DNA of 64,000 nt, from contig NZ_KB900618.1 in assembly GCF_000379025.1 (NCBI RefSeq), positions 238,640-302,639 of the forward strand. The letters are read 5' to 3'. Made by a program: the position numbers and the translations under genes. Shown piece after piece: positions 46,116 to 53,906 of the stretch. The notes beneath the pieces are model-generated. The model ran no database searches, was not told the DNA's origin, and saw nothing but the letters and a program-made list of their open reading frames with translations. The stretch is from Orenia marismortui DSM 5156 (lineage in GTDB: Bacteria; Bacillota; Halanaerobiia; Halobacteroidales; Halobacteroidaceae). How positions within the stretch are numbered: the stretch's first letter is position 1; every line of letters begins with the position of its first letter.

Positions 46116-46643
46116 TTATACCCTTCGTTTATAATCAATCTTAGGCTTAGAACCTCTTTCTAAAGCCAATATAATTGTAGGAATCAATATTAATTGCCCT
46201 ATCAGACCTGGCCAACTACTAATAATACTACCTTTAACCATTAGTAGTGGATCACCTAAGTTATCAATGTTGAAAAGATTAATTCCAAACCAAATAACTA
46301 AAGCATAAACCAGTCTTCCACCTAACATAGCAGTTATTAGACTAGTCATTAAATTTAATTTTTTATAAATTAAACCACTTAAAAATCCATAAGTAGCTAA
46401 CTCAAAAAACATTAATATTAAAAAAGGCATTGGTGGCATTCCAGAGATTATAAAGTTTAATATCGGAGTTAATCCTCCTATAATTAATCCATAGCCTGGT
46501 CCTAACAATAATCCAGCCAATAAGACTGGAAAATGCATTGGAAGAAATACCTTCCCTCCAATCGCTGTCAAATGAAACATATATGGAATTAAAACTCCTA
46601 AAGCTAACAATACCCCACCCTTACTTAATTTTTTAATTTTCAA
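46116..46643 (-). CDS. ECF transporter substrate-binding (S) component
   Basis: 175 residues with about six membrane helices. The N terminus (SKGGVLLALGVLIPYMFH, GGKVFLPMHFPVLLAGLLLGPGYGLIIGGLTPIL) is typical of COG4720/PF12822-type S components for vitamins. It gives substrate specificity to an energy-coupling module encoded elsewhere. The substrate cannot be read from sequence and no riboswitch is seen upstream. Confidence 0.85.
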   Translation of the reverse strand: MKIKKLSKGGVLLALGVLIPYMFHLTAIGGKVFLPMHFPVLLAGLLLGPGYGLIIGGLTPILNFIISGMPPMPFLILMFFELATYGFLSGLIYKKLNLMTSLITAMLGGRLVYALVIWFGINLFNIDNLGDPLLMVKGSIISSWPGLIGQLILIPTIILALERGSKPKIDYKRRV

Positions 46644-46908
46644 CCAATCTCACCCCCTTCTTAGAAATAAAAAGTTATATTTTAATTAATCCTACTAAAT
46701 TATTAGCTAATATAAAATGAAAACATATTAAATAGAGTATACTCTATTATAATTAGATTATTTCTAATAAAATCCTCTTTTTTTAAATTTTATTACTAAA
46801 GAAAAATTATTTTTGATTAATTAAATAAATTCTAAAAATAAACTACAGTATAATAAGTATAAGATCATTTAGTTTTACTTGTACGTCAAAGAGTAATAAG
46901 CAACATTT

Positions 46909-46922
46909 TAACTCCCAGTAAT
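46909..46922. repeat. 14-bp target duplication, IS30 copy B (left)
   Basis: taactcccagtaat, repeated exactly at 48158-48171. Confidence 0.9.
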
Positions 46923-48157
46923 GGTGCATTGTATAATTAAATGCACGGATAGTTCAAAAAATAAAAAATGACACACATTAATACCTCATATATAATGTTA
47001 ACTGACCAAAGCAAACATTGGAGGTATTAAATATGTGCCAAAATAATTATAACACAAAAAGTAGAAAAGGAAAACATTTAAAGTGGGAAGAGAGAAAGAT
47101 AATAGAACATTTATATAATATACAAAACAAATCGAAGACAGCAATAGCAAGAGAGTTAGGGAGGCATAGGACGACAATAAGTCGAGAAATTGAAAGGGGA
47201 AAGCTTGTATTATTAAATTCAGATTACACTAAAAGAATAGAATACGATGCTGATATAGCTCAAAACTTATATGATAACAATGCGACTGCTAAAGGAGCTA
47301 AGATTAAAATAGGAAAAGATCATCAATTAGCTGAATTCATAGAAGAAAAAATAAAAGGAAATTATTCTCCAGAGGTAATTGCAGAGATGATTAAAGAGGA
47401 TGATGGGTTTGAAATTAAAATACATTGGAAGACGATATATAATTATATAGATAAAGGCATTCTGTTTATAGATAGAGAAGATTTGGTTTATGGTAGATAT
47501 AAAAAGACTAATAAATCTAAACAGAAAGAAAAAGAATCAACAAAAAGGAGAAAAGAGGGAAGAAAGATATCAGATAGGCCTAAGGAAGCTGATAAAAGGT
47601 CAGAAATAGGTCATTGGGAAATGGACTTAGTAGAGGGTAGGAAAGGTAAAGATGAGCCCTTTTTATTAGTTTTAACAGAGAGATATAGTCGCAAAGAAAT
47701 AATAGAACTAATACCTAATAAGACTCAAGAATCTGTAATAAAAGGATTAGATCGCGTAGAAAGAAGAATAGGAGTTAGAAAATTTAGAGACTTATTTAAA
47801 ACTATAACTACAGATAATGGTAAAGAATTCTATGATTATGAAGGGATAGAAACTTCCTTTACAGGAAGTGATATCTCAAGAACTAGTCAATATTATGCTG
47901 ATGCTTATTGTTCTTGGCAAAGAGGTAGTAATGAGAATTTAAATAAAATGATTAGAAGGTTTTTACCAAAAGGAAGTAGCTTTAAGAATATTAGCAGAAA
48001 TGAAGTTAAAAGAATTGAGCGATGGATAAATAATTATCCACGAAAAATGTTTGGGTTTAAGAATGCAAATTATATATTTGAAGAACAGTTAAAGGCAGCT
48101 TAAAATTTATGAGGTATTGAGTAATAAAAAACCGTGCATTTTATATTGCAATTTATA
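46923..48157 (+). mobile_element. IS30-family element, intact copy B (1235 bp)
   Basis: Bounded by imperfect terminal inverted repeats (ggtgcattgtataatt … atgcacgg at the left; ccgtgcattttatattgcaa … at the right) and a 14-bp direct repeat. It is the same element as copy A but with an uninterrupted transposase. It ends 26 bp upstream of the -35 box of the marR-MATE promoter, with the right-hand duplication between. Confidence 0.93.
47033..48103 (+). CDS. IS30-family transposase, intact
   Basis: 356 residues. N-terminal helix-turn-helix (about 15-60: LKWEERKIIEHLYNIQNKSKTAIARELGRHRTTISREI) and a DDE integrase core with HWEMDLVEG, TTDNGKEFYDYE and the final Glu in RGSNENLNKMIRRF. ATG 47033 follows GGAGG by eight bases; the in-frame TTG at 47018 overlaps that site. 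It is the probable source of the decayed copy at 34 kb and may move it in trans. Confidence 0.94.
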   Translation: MCQNNYNTKSRKGKHLKWEERKIIEHLYNIQNKSKTAIARELGRHRTTISREIERGKLVLLNSDYTKRIEYDADIAQNLYDNNATAKGAKIKIGKDHQLAEFIEEKIKGNYSPEVIAEMIKEDDGFEIKIHWKTIYNYIDKGILFIDREDLVYGRYKKTNKSKQKEKESTKRRKEGRKISDRPKEADKRSEIGHWEMDLVEGRKGKDEPFLLVLTERYSRKEIIELIPNKTQESVIKGLDRVERRIGVRKFRDLFKTITTDNGKEFYDYEGIETSFTGSDISRTSQYYADAYCSWQRGSNENLNKMIRRFLPKGSSFKNISRNEVKRIERWINNYPRKMFGFKNANYIFEEQLKAA

Positions 48158-48171
48158 TAACTCCCAGTAAT
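48158..48171. repeat. 14-bp target duplication, IS30 copy B (right)
   Basis: Exact copy of 46909-46922. Its last base is the first base of the palindromic operator of the marR promoter. Confidence 0.9.
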
Positions 48172-48232
48172 ATATAAAAGTAGTTGACAAGTCAACTACT
48201 TTTATATATTATATTAGTTGACCTATCAACTA
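48171..48232 (+). promoter_or_regulatory. marR-MATE promoter with two palindromic operators
   Basis: TTGACA (48184-48189), 17 bases, TATTAT (48207-48212). An 18-bp perfect inverted repeat with a two-base centre (48171-48208) covers the -35 box and spacer. A second palindrome, TAGTTGA-CCTA-TCAACTA (48215-48232), lies at the transcription start. Both share the half-site TAGTTGA, expected for autoregulation by the MarR protein encoded next. Confidence 0.88.
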
Positions 48233-48248
48233 TTAAGGTGGTGAAAAT

Positions 48249-48692
48249 ATGAAAGATGAACATATTGGAAGATATATCTCAATGGCCTATAGATCTAATG
48301 TTACATTATTAAATAAAAAGCTTAGTAATTACGGGATTGGAAGGGGAGAATATCCTTTTCTAATTGCTCTATATAAAAAAGAAGGCATCTGCCAAAAAAG
48401 CTTATGTGATTTTTACAATATTGATAAAGCTGCTGCAGGAAGAGCTATTAAAAAATTAGTAGATAAAGGTTTTATTATTAAAAAGACAGACCCCCATGAT
48501 AAGAGAAGACAGTTATTATATTTAACCCCCAAAAGTAAAGATTTCAAAAAAGAGTTTATAGGAATACTAAAATCTAATGAAAAAAAGATGAAAAAAGATT
48601 TAACAGAAGAAGAAATTGAAGTTTTCTTAAAAGTAATTAAAAAAATATGTTTTAATTTAGGAGTTGAATCAACTCCTTTAAAGGAGGAGTAA
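48249..48692 (+). CDS. MarR-family transcription regulator (1)
   Basis: 147 residues with winged helix-turn-helix (about 45-105: GICQKSLCDFYNIDKAAAGRAIKKLVDKGFI, wing KTDPHDKRRQLLYLT). It probably represses its own operon, and so the MATE pump, until a toxic ligand releases it. The RBS aaggtgg precedes the ATG. The MATE gene begins three bases past its stop. Confidence 0.92.
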   Translation: MKDEHIGRYISMAYRSNVTLLNKKLSNYGIGRGEYPFLIALYKKEGICQKSLCDFYNIDKAAAGRAIKKLVDKGFIIKKTDPHDKRRQLLYLTPKSKDFKKEFIGILKSNEKKMKKDLTEEEIEVFLKVIKKICFNLGVESTPLKEE

Positions 48693-48694
48693 AT

Positions 48695-50068
48695 ATGGAG
48701 ACTAAAGTAAAAGAAAATAAATTAGGAACTGAAGCAATAGTACCTTTACTACTAAAACTATCGATACCTTCTATTATAGGTATGGTTATACAAGCTTTAT
48801 ATAATGTTGTGGATAGCATCTATATTGGTAGGTTAAGTACAGAAGCATTATCAGCTTTATCACTAGCCTTTCCAATTCAAATGGTTTTAATTTCTATTGC
48901 AGTAGGTACTGGTGTAGGAACAAGCTCACTCATTTCTAGACTATTAGGAGAAAAGAAAGAACATAGAGCCAATAATGCCGCTGAACATGTAATTTTAATA
49001 ACCTTTATCTACGGAATATTAGTAGGTTTAGTTGGATTCTTTTATTCAGATATTATATTTAGAATTTTCACCTCAGACCCTGTATTGATTGATTTAGGAG
49101 TAGAATATACAAGAATTATCTTAGTTGGATCTTTGGCACTATTCTTTCCTATCGTTGCTAACAATATTTTAAGAGGAGAAGGAAATACCCTAATGCCAAT
49201 GCTTACAATGTTAATTGGAGCAATTATAAATATTGTTCTAGATCCTTTTCTAATCTTTGGAATAGGTATTTTCCCAAAGCTAGGAGTTGCAGGTGCAGCT
49301 TATGCTACTGTTTTTGCCAGAATTATTAGTGGAATCTTCATAGCTTTAATCTTGTTTAGTGATAAAAATCAAATTAAATTAAAGCTTGAAGAATTTGAAT
49401 TTGATTTTGAAATTCTGAAAGGGATTTATCAAGTTGGCTTACCAGCAATGGTTATGCAACTATTGGCAAGCTTTATGATTGCAGTTGTTAATATAATTGT
49501 AGGAGGTTATAATGCTACTGCTATTGCTGTAGTTGGAATCTATTTTAGATTACAATCCTTTGTTTTCATGCCTGTCTTTGGTTTAAATCAAGGTTACATG
49601 CCTATTATTGGTTATAATTATGGACATAATAAGCCTGACCGGATGAAAAAAACAATGAAGTATGGTTTTTTAATAGCACTTATCTTTACTACAGCAGGCT
49701 TTGTTATTTTTCAAATATTCCCAGAGCAGCTAATTAGATTATTCAATAAAGATCAGAAACTAATAGAGATTGGAGTTATAGCCTTAAAAAGAATCAGCCT
49801 TGCTTTTCCTATAATCGGTCCTGCAATTATTGGTTCTAGTACTTTTCAAGCTTTAGGCAAAGGATTACCTAGCCTAATTCTATCCTTTTTAAGACAGATG
49901 ATACTCTTACTACCGATTATGTACTTACTTGGAATCTTCTTTGGCTTAGATGTTTTATGGTTTGCTTTCCCTATAGCTGAGTTTATTGGATTGATTTTAT
50001 TGGCTTTCTGGTTATCTAAAACATTAAAAGATGTCTTTACTACTATGAAAAAAAGAAAGCTGAACTAA
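48695..50068 (+). CDS. MATE-family multidrug/Na+ antiporter (1)
   Basis: 457 residues, about 12 membrane helices in two halves typical of MATE exporters (LLKLSIPSIIGMVIQALYNVVDSIYIGRLS at the N terminus). It exports organic cations or drugs in exchange for Na+ or H+. It is the second gene of a marR-MATE operon with a strong aaggagg site and a terminator after it. Confidence 0.92.
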   Translation: METKVKENKLGTEAIVPLLLKLSIPSIIGMVIQALYNVVDSIYIGRLSTEALSALSLAFPIQMVLISIAVGTGVGTSSLISRLLGEKKEHRANNAAEHVILITFIYGILVGLVGFFYSDIIFRIFTSDPVLIDLGVEYTRIILVGSLALFFPIVANNILRGEGNTLMPMLTMLIGAIINIVLDPFLIFGIGIFPKLGVAGAAYATVFARIISGIFIALILFSDKNQIKLKLEEFEFDFEILKGIYQVGLPAMVMQLLASFMIAVVNIIVGGYNATAIAVVGIYFRLQSFVFMPVFGLNQGYMPIIGYNYGHNKPDRMKKTMKYGFLIALIFTTAGFVIFQIFPEQLIRLFNKDQKLIEIGVIALKRISLAFPIIGPAIIGSSTFQALGKGLPSLILSFLRQMILLLPIMYLLGIFFGLDVLWFAFPIAEFIGLILLAFWLSKTLKDVFTTMKKRKLN

Positions 50069-50071
50069 GCA

Positions 50072-50110
50072 AATAAAGGGCTGGTCGTATAATACGACCA
50101 GCCCTTTATT
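50072..50110 (+). terminator. terminator of marR-MATE operon 1
   Basis: Perfect 19-bp stem (aataaagggctggtcgtat and complement) with one loop base. Confidence 0.92.
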
Positions 50111-50238
50111 GTTATCATATTTAAATTTAATCTAAAATTACTCAATATAAAATCAATAAATTAGTCCTATAATCCTTTTAATAAGCAATTCATATTTTAG
50201 ACTACTCTTAAGCAATTACCTTTCCCTGATTAAGAGAA

Positions 50239-52395
50239 TTATTTATTATTTTCAATATAGACTTTGACTCTATCGCCATCAGTCAAAGCTTCAATCAATT
50301 GTGCCTTCTGATTATTTTTTTCTATAATTAACTTTCCTCCTAAAGACCTTGGAATCTTATAATTAATATGCTCTAATACTTGATTAAGTCTAATACCTCC
50401 ACTTTGATACTCAATCTCATCACCTTGCTGGATAATATCATCTAATTTTGCAGGCTTATTATTCTTTAACAATTTATAATCTTTAGCTGGTACTGCGATT
50501 GCCTTCTCATTAAAAACTATATTAATCATAGATTCTTCTGAAAGATCGCCTAATATATCTTTGATCTTCAGATTAAAAAAATTATTCTCTACAAAGCTAA
50601 TCTTATCACCTTCATCTACTTCTTTATCTAAAGAAACTTCTTTACCATTAACCTTAATCTTATAATTTTGATATTTATACTCTCTATCCTGACCATTTAA
50701 ACTGTAGTTTATCTTATTAAATCTCAACTTCTCAATAGGGAAACCTATTACATCACTTATCACATCTTCAACCGTTTGTGGGATTGTATAGCTGATCTTA
50801 TCTCCATCTGATAATTCTTGACTGCTATTAACTTTTTCTCCATTCAGATAATAAATTACATCTAATTCTATAGCATCACCATTAATAAAAATTTTCCTTG
50901 TTGGTAATTCTGGAACCACATCTTTAATTAATCCAGAACCATTTTTACCCTTTTCTCCTAATTCAATATCTACTTTATCTCCATTTTTAATCTCACTATC
51001 AATCCCTGCTTCTTCTCCATTAATAAATACTTTAGCAGAAGTACCCATAGTGCCAGGTATCATTTTCAAATTACCATTCACCTCTACTGACATAGCCAAC
51101 CCTGGACTTGCTTTTAATGCTTTAATATCAAGTTCAGCAGCCAATAATGCATCAGATACTTTAGGAGGAGTTAAAGTAAATAGATGAATTAAGTTATCAT
51201 TTAATTCAATATCAATGAAATTGGCTCTAGTTTGATTCTTCTTACAACTCATTGCAATTCCAAATGGAGTAATCGATTGTGTGCCTGAAATATCTTTAAT
51301 CTTTCCTCTTACCCCTTGAATCTCCTCTCCATCCTTAACTCCTACTCTATTAACTGGTAATTCTAGATATTGGGATACTTTTTCTCTTAATAAAGGAGTT
51401 AAGCTTCCTCCACCAATACAGATTACCGCCTGAGGTGCTCTTCCATTCAACCTTAAAATCGCCTCAGCAATTAACTTAGCCAAATTATTAATCGTAGCTT
51501 CAATATTTTTAATGATACTTTGGGTAGAAATCTTAACTTTCTGGTCTAAAATGTCCTTCATCTCTACTTCTTCTGCACTATTTAACTTTCTTTTAATCAT
51601 TTCTGCTGTATGGTAATCTACCATATAATTTTCACAAATGGCTTCTGTTATCTCATCACCAGCTACTGGAACCATATCATAACCAATAATTGCTCCATCT
51701 CTAGTAATTGCAATATCAGAAGTACCAGCCCCAATATCAACCAAGGCTAAATTAAAATTATACATCTGTTGTGGAACTATAATATTAGCAGCTGCAATTG
51801 GCTCTAAAGTTAAATGATCTACTTCTAAATCAGCCTGTCTAATTACTGTTAATAGAGAATCTACTACTATTCTTGGTAAGAAAGTAGCTATTAAATCAAT
51901 CTCTATCTTCTTGCCCCTCTGACTGATTAAACTACCCACTTCAATTCCATCTAATTTACTGCTTAATAAGGTATAGCCTACAAAGTGATAACCACTTGCT
52001 TTCTCTTTATCCTTACCTGCTGCTAGCTTCTTTTGTGCATCTTGTACAGCAGCAAATTCTAGCATCTTTACATCTTCAGGACTAATCTCTTTTTTATTCT
52101 TAAACTCTATTTCATGATGTCCTTTAACGGTCTTTAATGCTCGACCGGCTGCTGCAATTCCCACTTTATTTAGTTTTAAATCACATTTTTCCTCTAGCCT
52201 ATTTTTAATCTCTTTTACCTGATTAGCTACATCTATTACATTGTGAATCTGCCCATCTAACATTGATCTATTCTTATGCTCAACAACTTCAGAAGCAATT
52301 AAGTTTAACTCATCAGCTTCAGATTTTAATACAGTTCCTACTACAGTTCTGGTTCCAATATCTAAAGCAAAAATTATATCTTCTCTACTATCCAT
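50239..52395 (-). CDS. FtsA/actin-fold ATPase with C-terminal beta-grasp-like repeats
   Basis: 718 residues. The N-terminal 390 residues are an FtsA-type actin fold: phosphate 1 loop ALDIGTRTVVG, phosphate 2 ALVDIGAGTSDIAI, and adenosine motif VICIGGGSLTPLL. The C-terminal 330 residues contain five short repeats of the form (V/L)NGexv…dGDkI (near 465, 535, 595, 665 and 705), reminiscent of ThiS/TGS beta-grasp modules. No ftsZ or pil gene adjoins. It may be a cytoskeletal or assembly ATPase, but the role is unproven. Confidence 0.85.
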   Translation of the reverse strand: MDSREDIIFALDIGTRTVVGTVLKSEADELNLIASEVVEHKNRSMLDGQIHNVIDVANQVKEIKNRLEEKCDLKLNKVGIAAAGRALKTVKGHHEIEFKNKKEISPEDVKMLEFAAVQDAQKKLAAGKDKEKASGYHFVGYTLLSSKLDGIEVGSLISQRGKKIEIDLIATFLPRIVVDSLLTVIRQADLEVDHLTLEPIAAANIIVPQQMYNFNLALVDIGAGTSDIAITRDGAIIGYDMVPVAGDEITEAICENYMVDYHTAEMIKRKLNSAEEVEMKDILDQKVKISTQSIIKNIEATINNLAKLIAEAILRLNGRAPQAVICIGGGSLTPLLREKVSQYLELPVNRVGVKDGEEIQGVRGKIKDISGTQSITPFGIAMSCKKNQTRANFIDIELNDNLIHLFTLTPPKVSDALLAAELDIKALKASPGLAMSVEVNGNLKMIPGTMGTSAKVFINGEEAGIDSEIKNGDKVDIELGEKGKNGSGLIKDVVPELPTRKIFINGDAIELDVIYYLNGEKVNSSQELSDGDKISYTIPQTVEDVISDVIGFPIEKLRFNKINYSLNGQDREYKYQNYKIKVNGKEVSLDKEVDEGDKISFVENNFFNLKIKDILGDLSEESMINIVFNEKAIAVPAKDYKLLKNNKPAKLDDIIQQGDEIEYQSGGIRLNQVLEHINYKIPRSLGGKLIIEKNNQKAQLIEALTDGDRVKVYIENNK

Positions 52396-52790
52396 AAACT
52401 AAACCTCCTTAACTTTTTAAACCACATAGCCTTTTATAAGAATCTAAAAACTTCAGTTATAATCTCTTGATATCTATTTTGAAGAATAAATTGATATAAA
52501 TATCAACTAAGCTAATATCTAAGTATACTTTCAAAGAATTATGTATTTATATAGTAACAACTATAAATAATCTAAGCTATTATATACAGATTAACGAACT
52601 TATAAATTTAACTAATATAAAATAAATTGCTGCTCTAATAATTTATTTAAACTTTTATCATTAAACTCCTGCTTACTTTTCTATATATATTAACTGCAGA
52701 ATTAAAATTAAAATTTTGCCTTTTAAGGATATATAGACTATAATATTTGTATATAATAGCTTTTGTTTTAATATTAAGGAGGCAGAATTA
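52396..52790. other. divergent AT-rich intergenic region
   Basis: About 395 bp between the divergent FtsA-like and CPBP genes. Promoters for both must be here. No repeat, hairpin or small gene is recognised. Confidence 0.4.
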
Positions 52791-53615
52791 ATGAAAGATG
52801 GAAAAACTAATCCTAAAATCACCGATCTGATTATATTGATCTTCTTCTTTCTTTTCTTTCAATTTCTAACTATTAATATTCTAAGTCTTATATTATCTCT
52901 TTTCCAATTATCCCATACTTATAAGGCTATATTATATAGCTTATTAACCCCACCTATAACCCTAATTCTAGTTTTATATCTTGGTTTCAAGAGAAACAAT
53001 CTATCTTTTGGAAGCTTATTTTTCAAATCTAAAATTCCTATCAAAAGACTTTTACCTCTAATTATTTTAAGCCTTGCTTTAAATATTCTATTGTCAGAGT
53101 CAAATAATATCTTACAAAGCTTCTATCCTTTATCTGTAGAAATAGTAGATATTTCAAATGCTTTATTTTCTACTAATACTCCTTTAATTATGATTATATC
53201 TAGTCTGTCTATAATAATCACCTCTATATTAGAAGAACTTTTATTTCGAGGGATTATACTGAGAAAATTATTAAAAAACTATTCGATTAGTAATGGGGTC
53301 TTATTATCATCATTATGTGCAACCTTCTTATCCTTTAACCCACAATATATTTTAAGTATCTTTACCTTAAACTTACTGCTAGGTTGGCTATATGTTCGTA
53401 GCAAATCTTTAAAGTCTTGTATAATAGCAAATATTTTTTATAACAGTTGGACTCTTATATCCTTATATTTAATACCTTACAAAATTAATGGCTATAATAC
53501 TCCTTTAACCCAAACTGCAAAATTTCAACCCTTATGGTTTAACTTGCTAGGAGTCATTCTTTTGGCTCTAGGTACTTTTCTCTTAAAAAAATCCTTAGAT
53601 AACATAAAAAGATAA
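52791..53615 (+). CDS. CPBP-family intramembrane glutamic endopeptidase
   Basis: 274 residues with about eight membrane helices. The CPBP (CAAX-protease/bacteriocin-processing) motif EELLFRG lies near residue 145; the second-motif Phe/His region is weak (SFNPQY instead of FxxxH). Functions include peptide processing and bacteriocin self-immunity. No bacteriocin gene is visible nearby. The RBS taaggagg precedes the ATG. Confidence 0.82.
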   Translation: MKDGKTNPKITDLIILIFFFLFFQFLTINILSLILSLFQLSHTYKAILYSLLTPPITLILVLYLGFKRNNLSFGSLFFKSKIPIKRLLPLIILSLALNILLSESNNILQSFYPLSVEIVDISNALFSTNTPLIMIISSLSIIITSILEELLFRGIILRKLLKNYSISNGVLLSSLCATFLSFNPQYILSIFTLNLLLGWLYVRSKSLKSCIIANIFYNSWTLISLYLIPYKINGYNTPLTQTAKFQPLWFNLLGVILLALGTFLLKKSLDNIKR

Positions 53616-53650
53616 AAGAAAGGGTCTTTTAAAAGACCCTTTCTTTTATC
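53611..53650. terminator. perfect 20-bp terminator after CPBP gene
   Basis: A self-complementary 40-bp sequence without loop bases; it includes the stop codon and reads gataaaagaaagggtctttt on the first arm. Confidence 0.9.
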
Positions 53651-53699
53651 TTTTTAATTAAAATTAATTTTAAGGACTAAAGTCTTTAATAAGATATAA

Positions 53700-53855
53700 T
53701 TATCCAAATTCAAAATCAAACTTAATAAGTATAAAGTTACATTTTGGCCGCTAGCTACTAGCTTTTAGCCTCTAGCTATTAGTATTATTTTTATAAGCTC
53801 TAAGCCAGCGGCTAGTAGCCAATAACCAGCAGCTAAAAATGTAGCAACCTCTACC
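53700..53855. repeat. dispersed palindromic repeat, GCTAGCTACTAGC core
   Basis: Starts with the shared arm tatccaaattcaaaatcaaa and agtataaagttacatttt (also seen at 63.5 kb). The core wings are ggccgctagctactagcttt and ggctagtagccaataacc plus agcagct, with an A/T-rich middle. Confidence 0.72.
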
Positions 53856-53906
53856 TATAGCTATATTAATATTTCTTAATCTAATTTTATATTCACATAT
53901 CTGTTA

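Noticed and set aside
46644-46908. riboswitch before the ECF S-component gene
   Set aside because: S-component genes often have vitamin riboswitches, but no TPP, FMN, THF or cobalamin box could be recognised in this AT-rich leader.
52791-53615. bacteriocin immunity cluster around the CPBP protease
   Set aside because: No precursor peptide, ABC exporter or modification gene was seen nearby; the neighbours are an FtsA-like ATPase and a GH13 enzyme.
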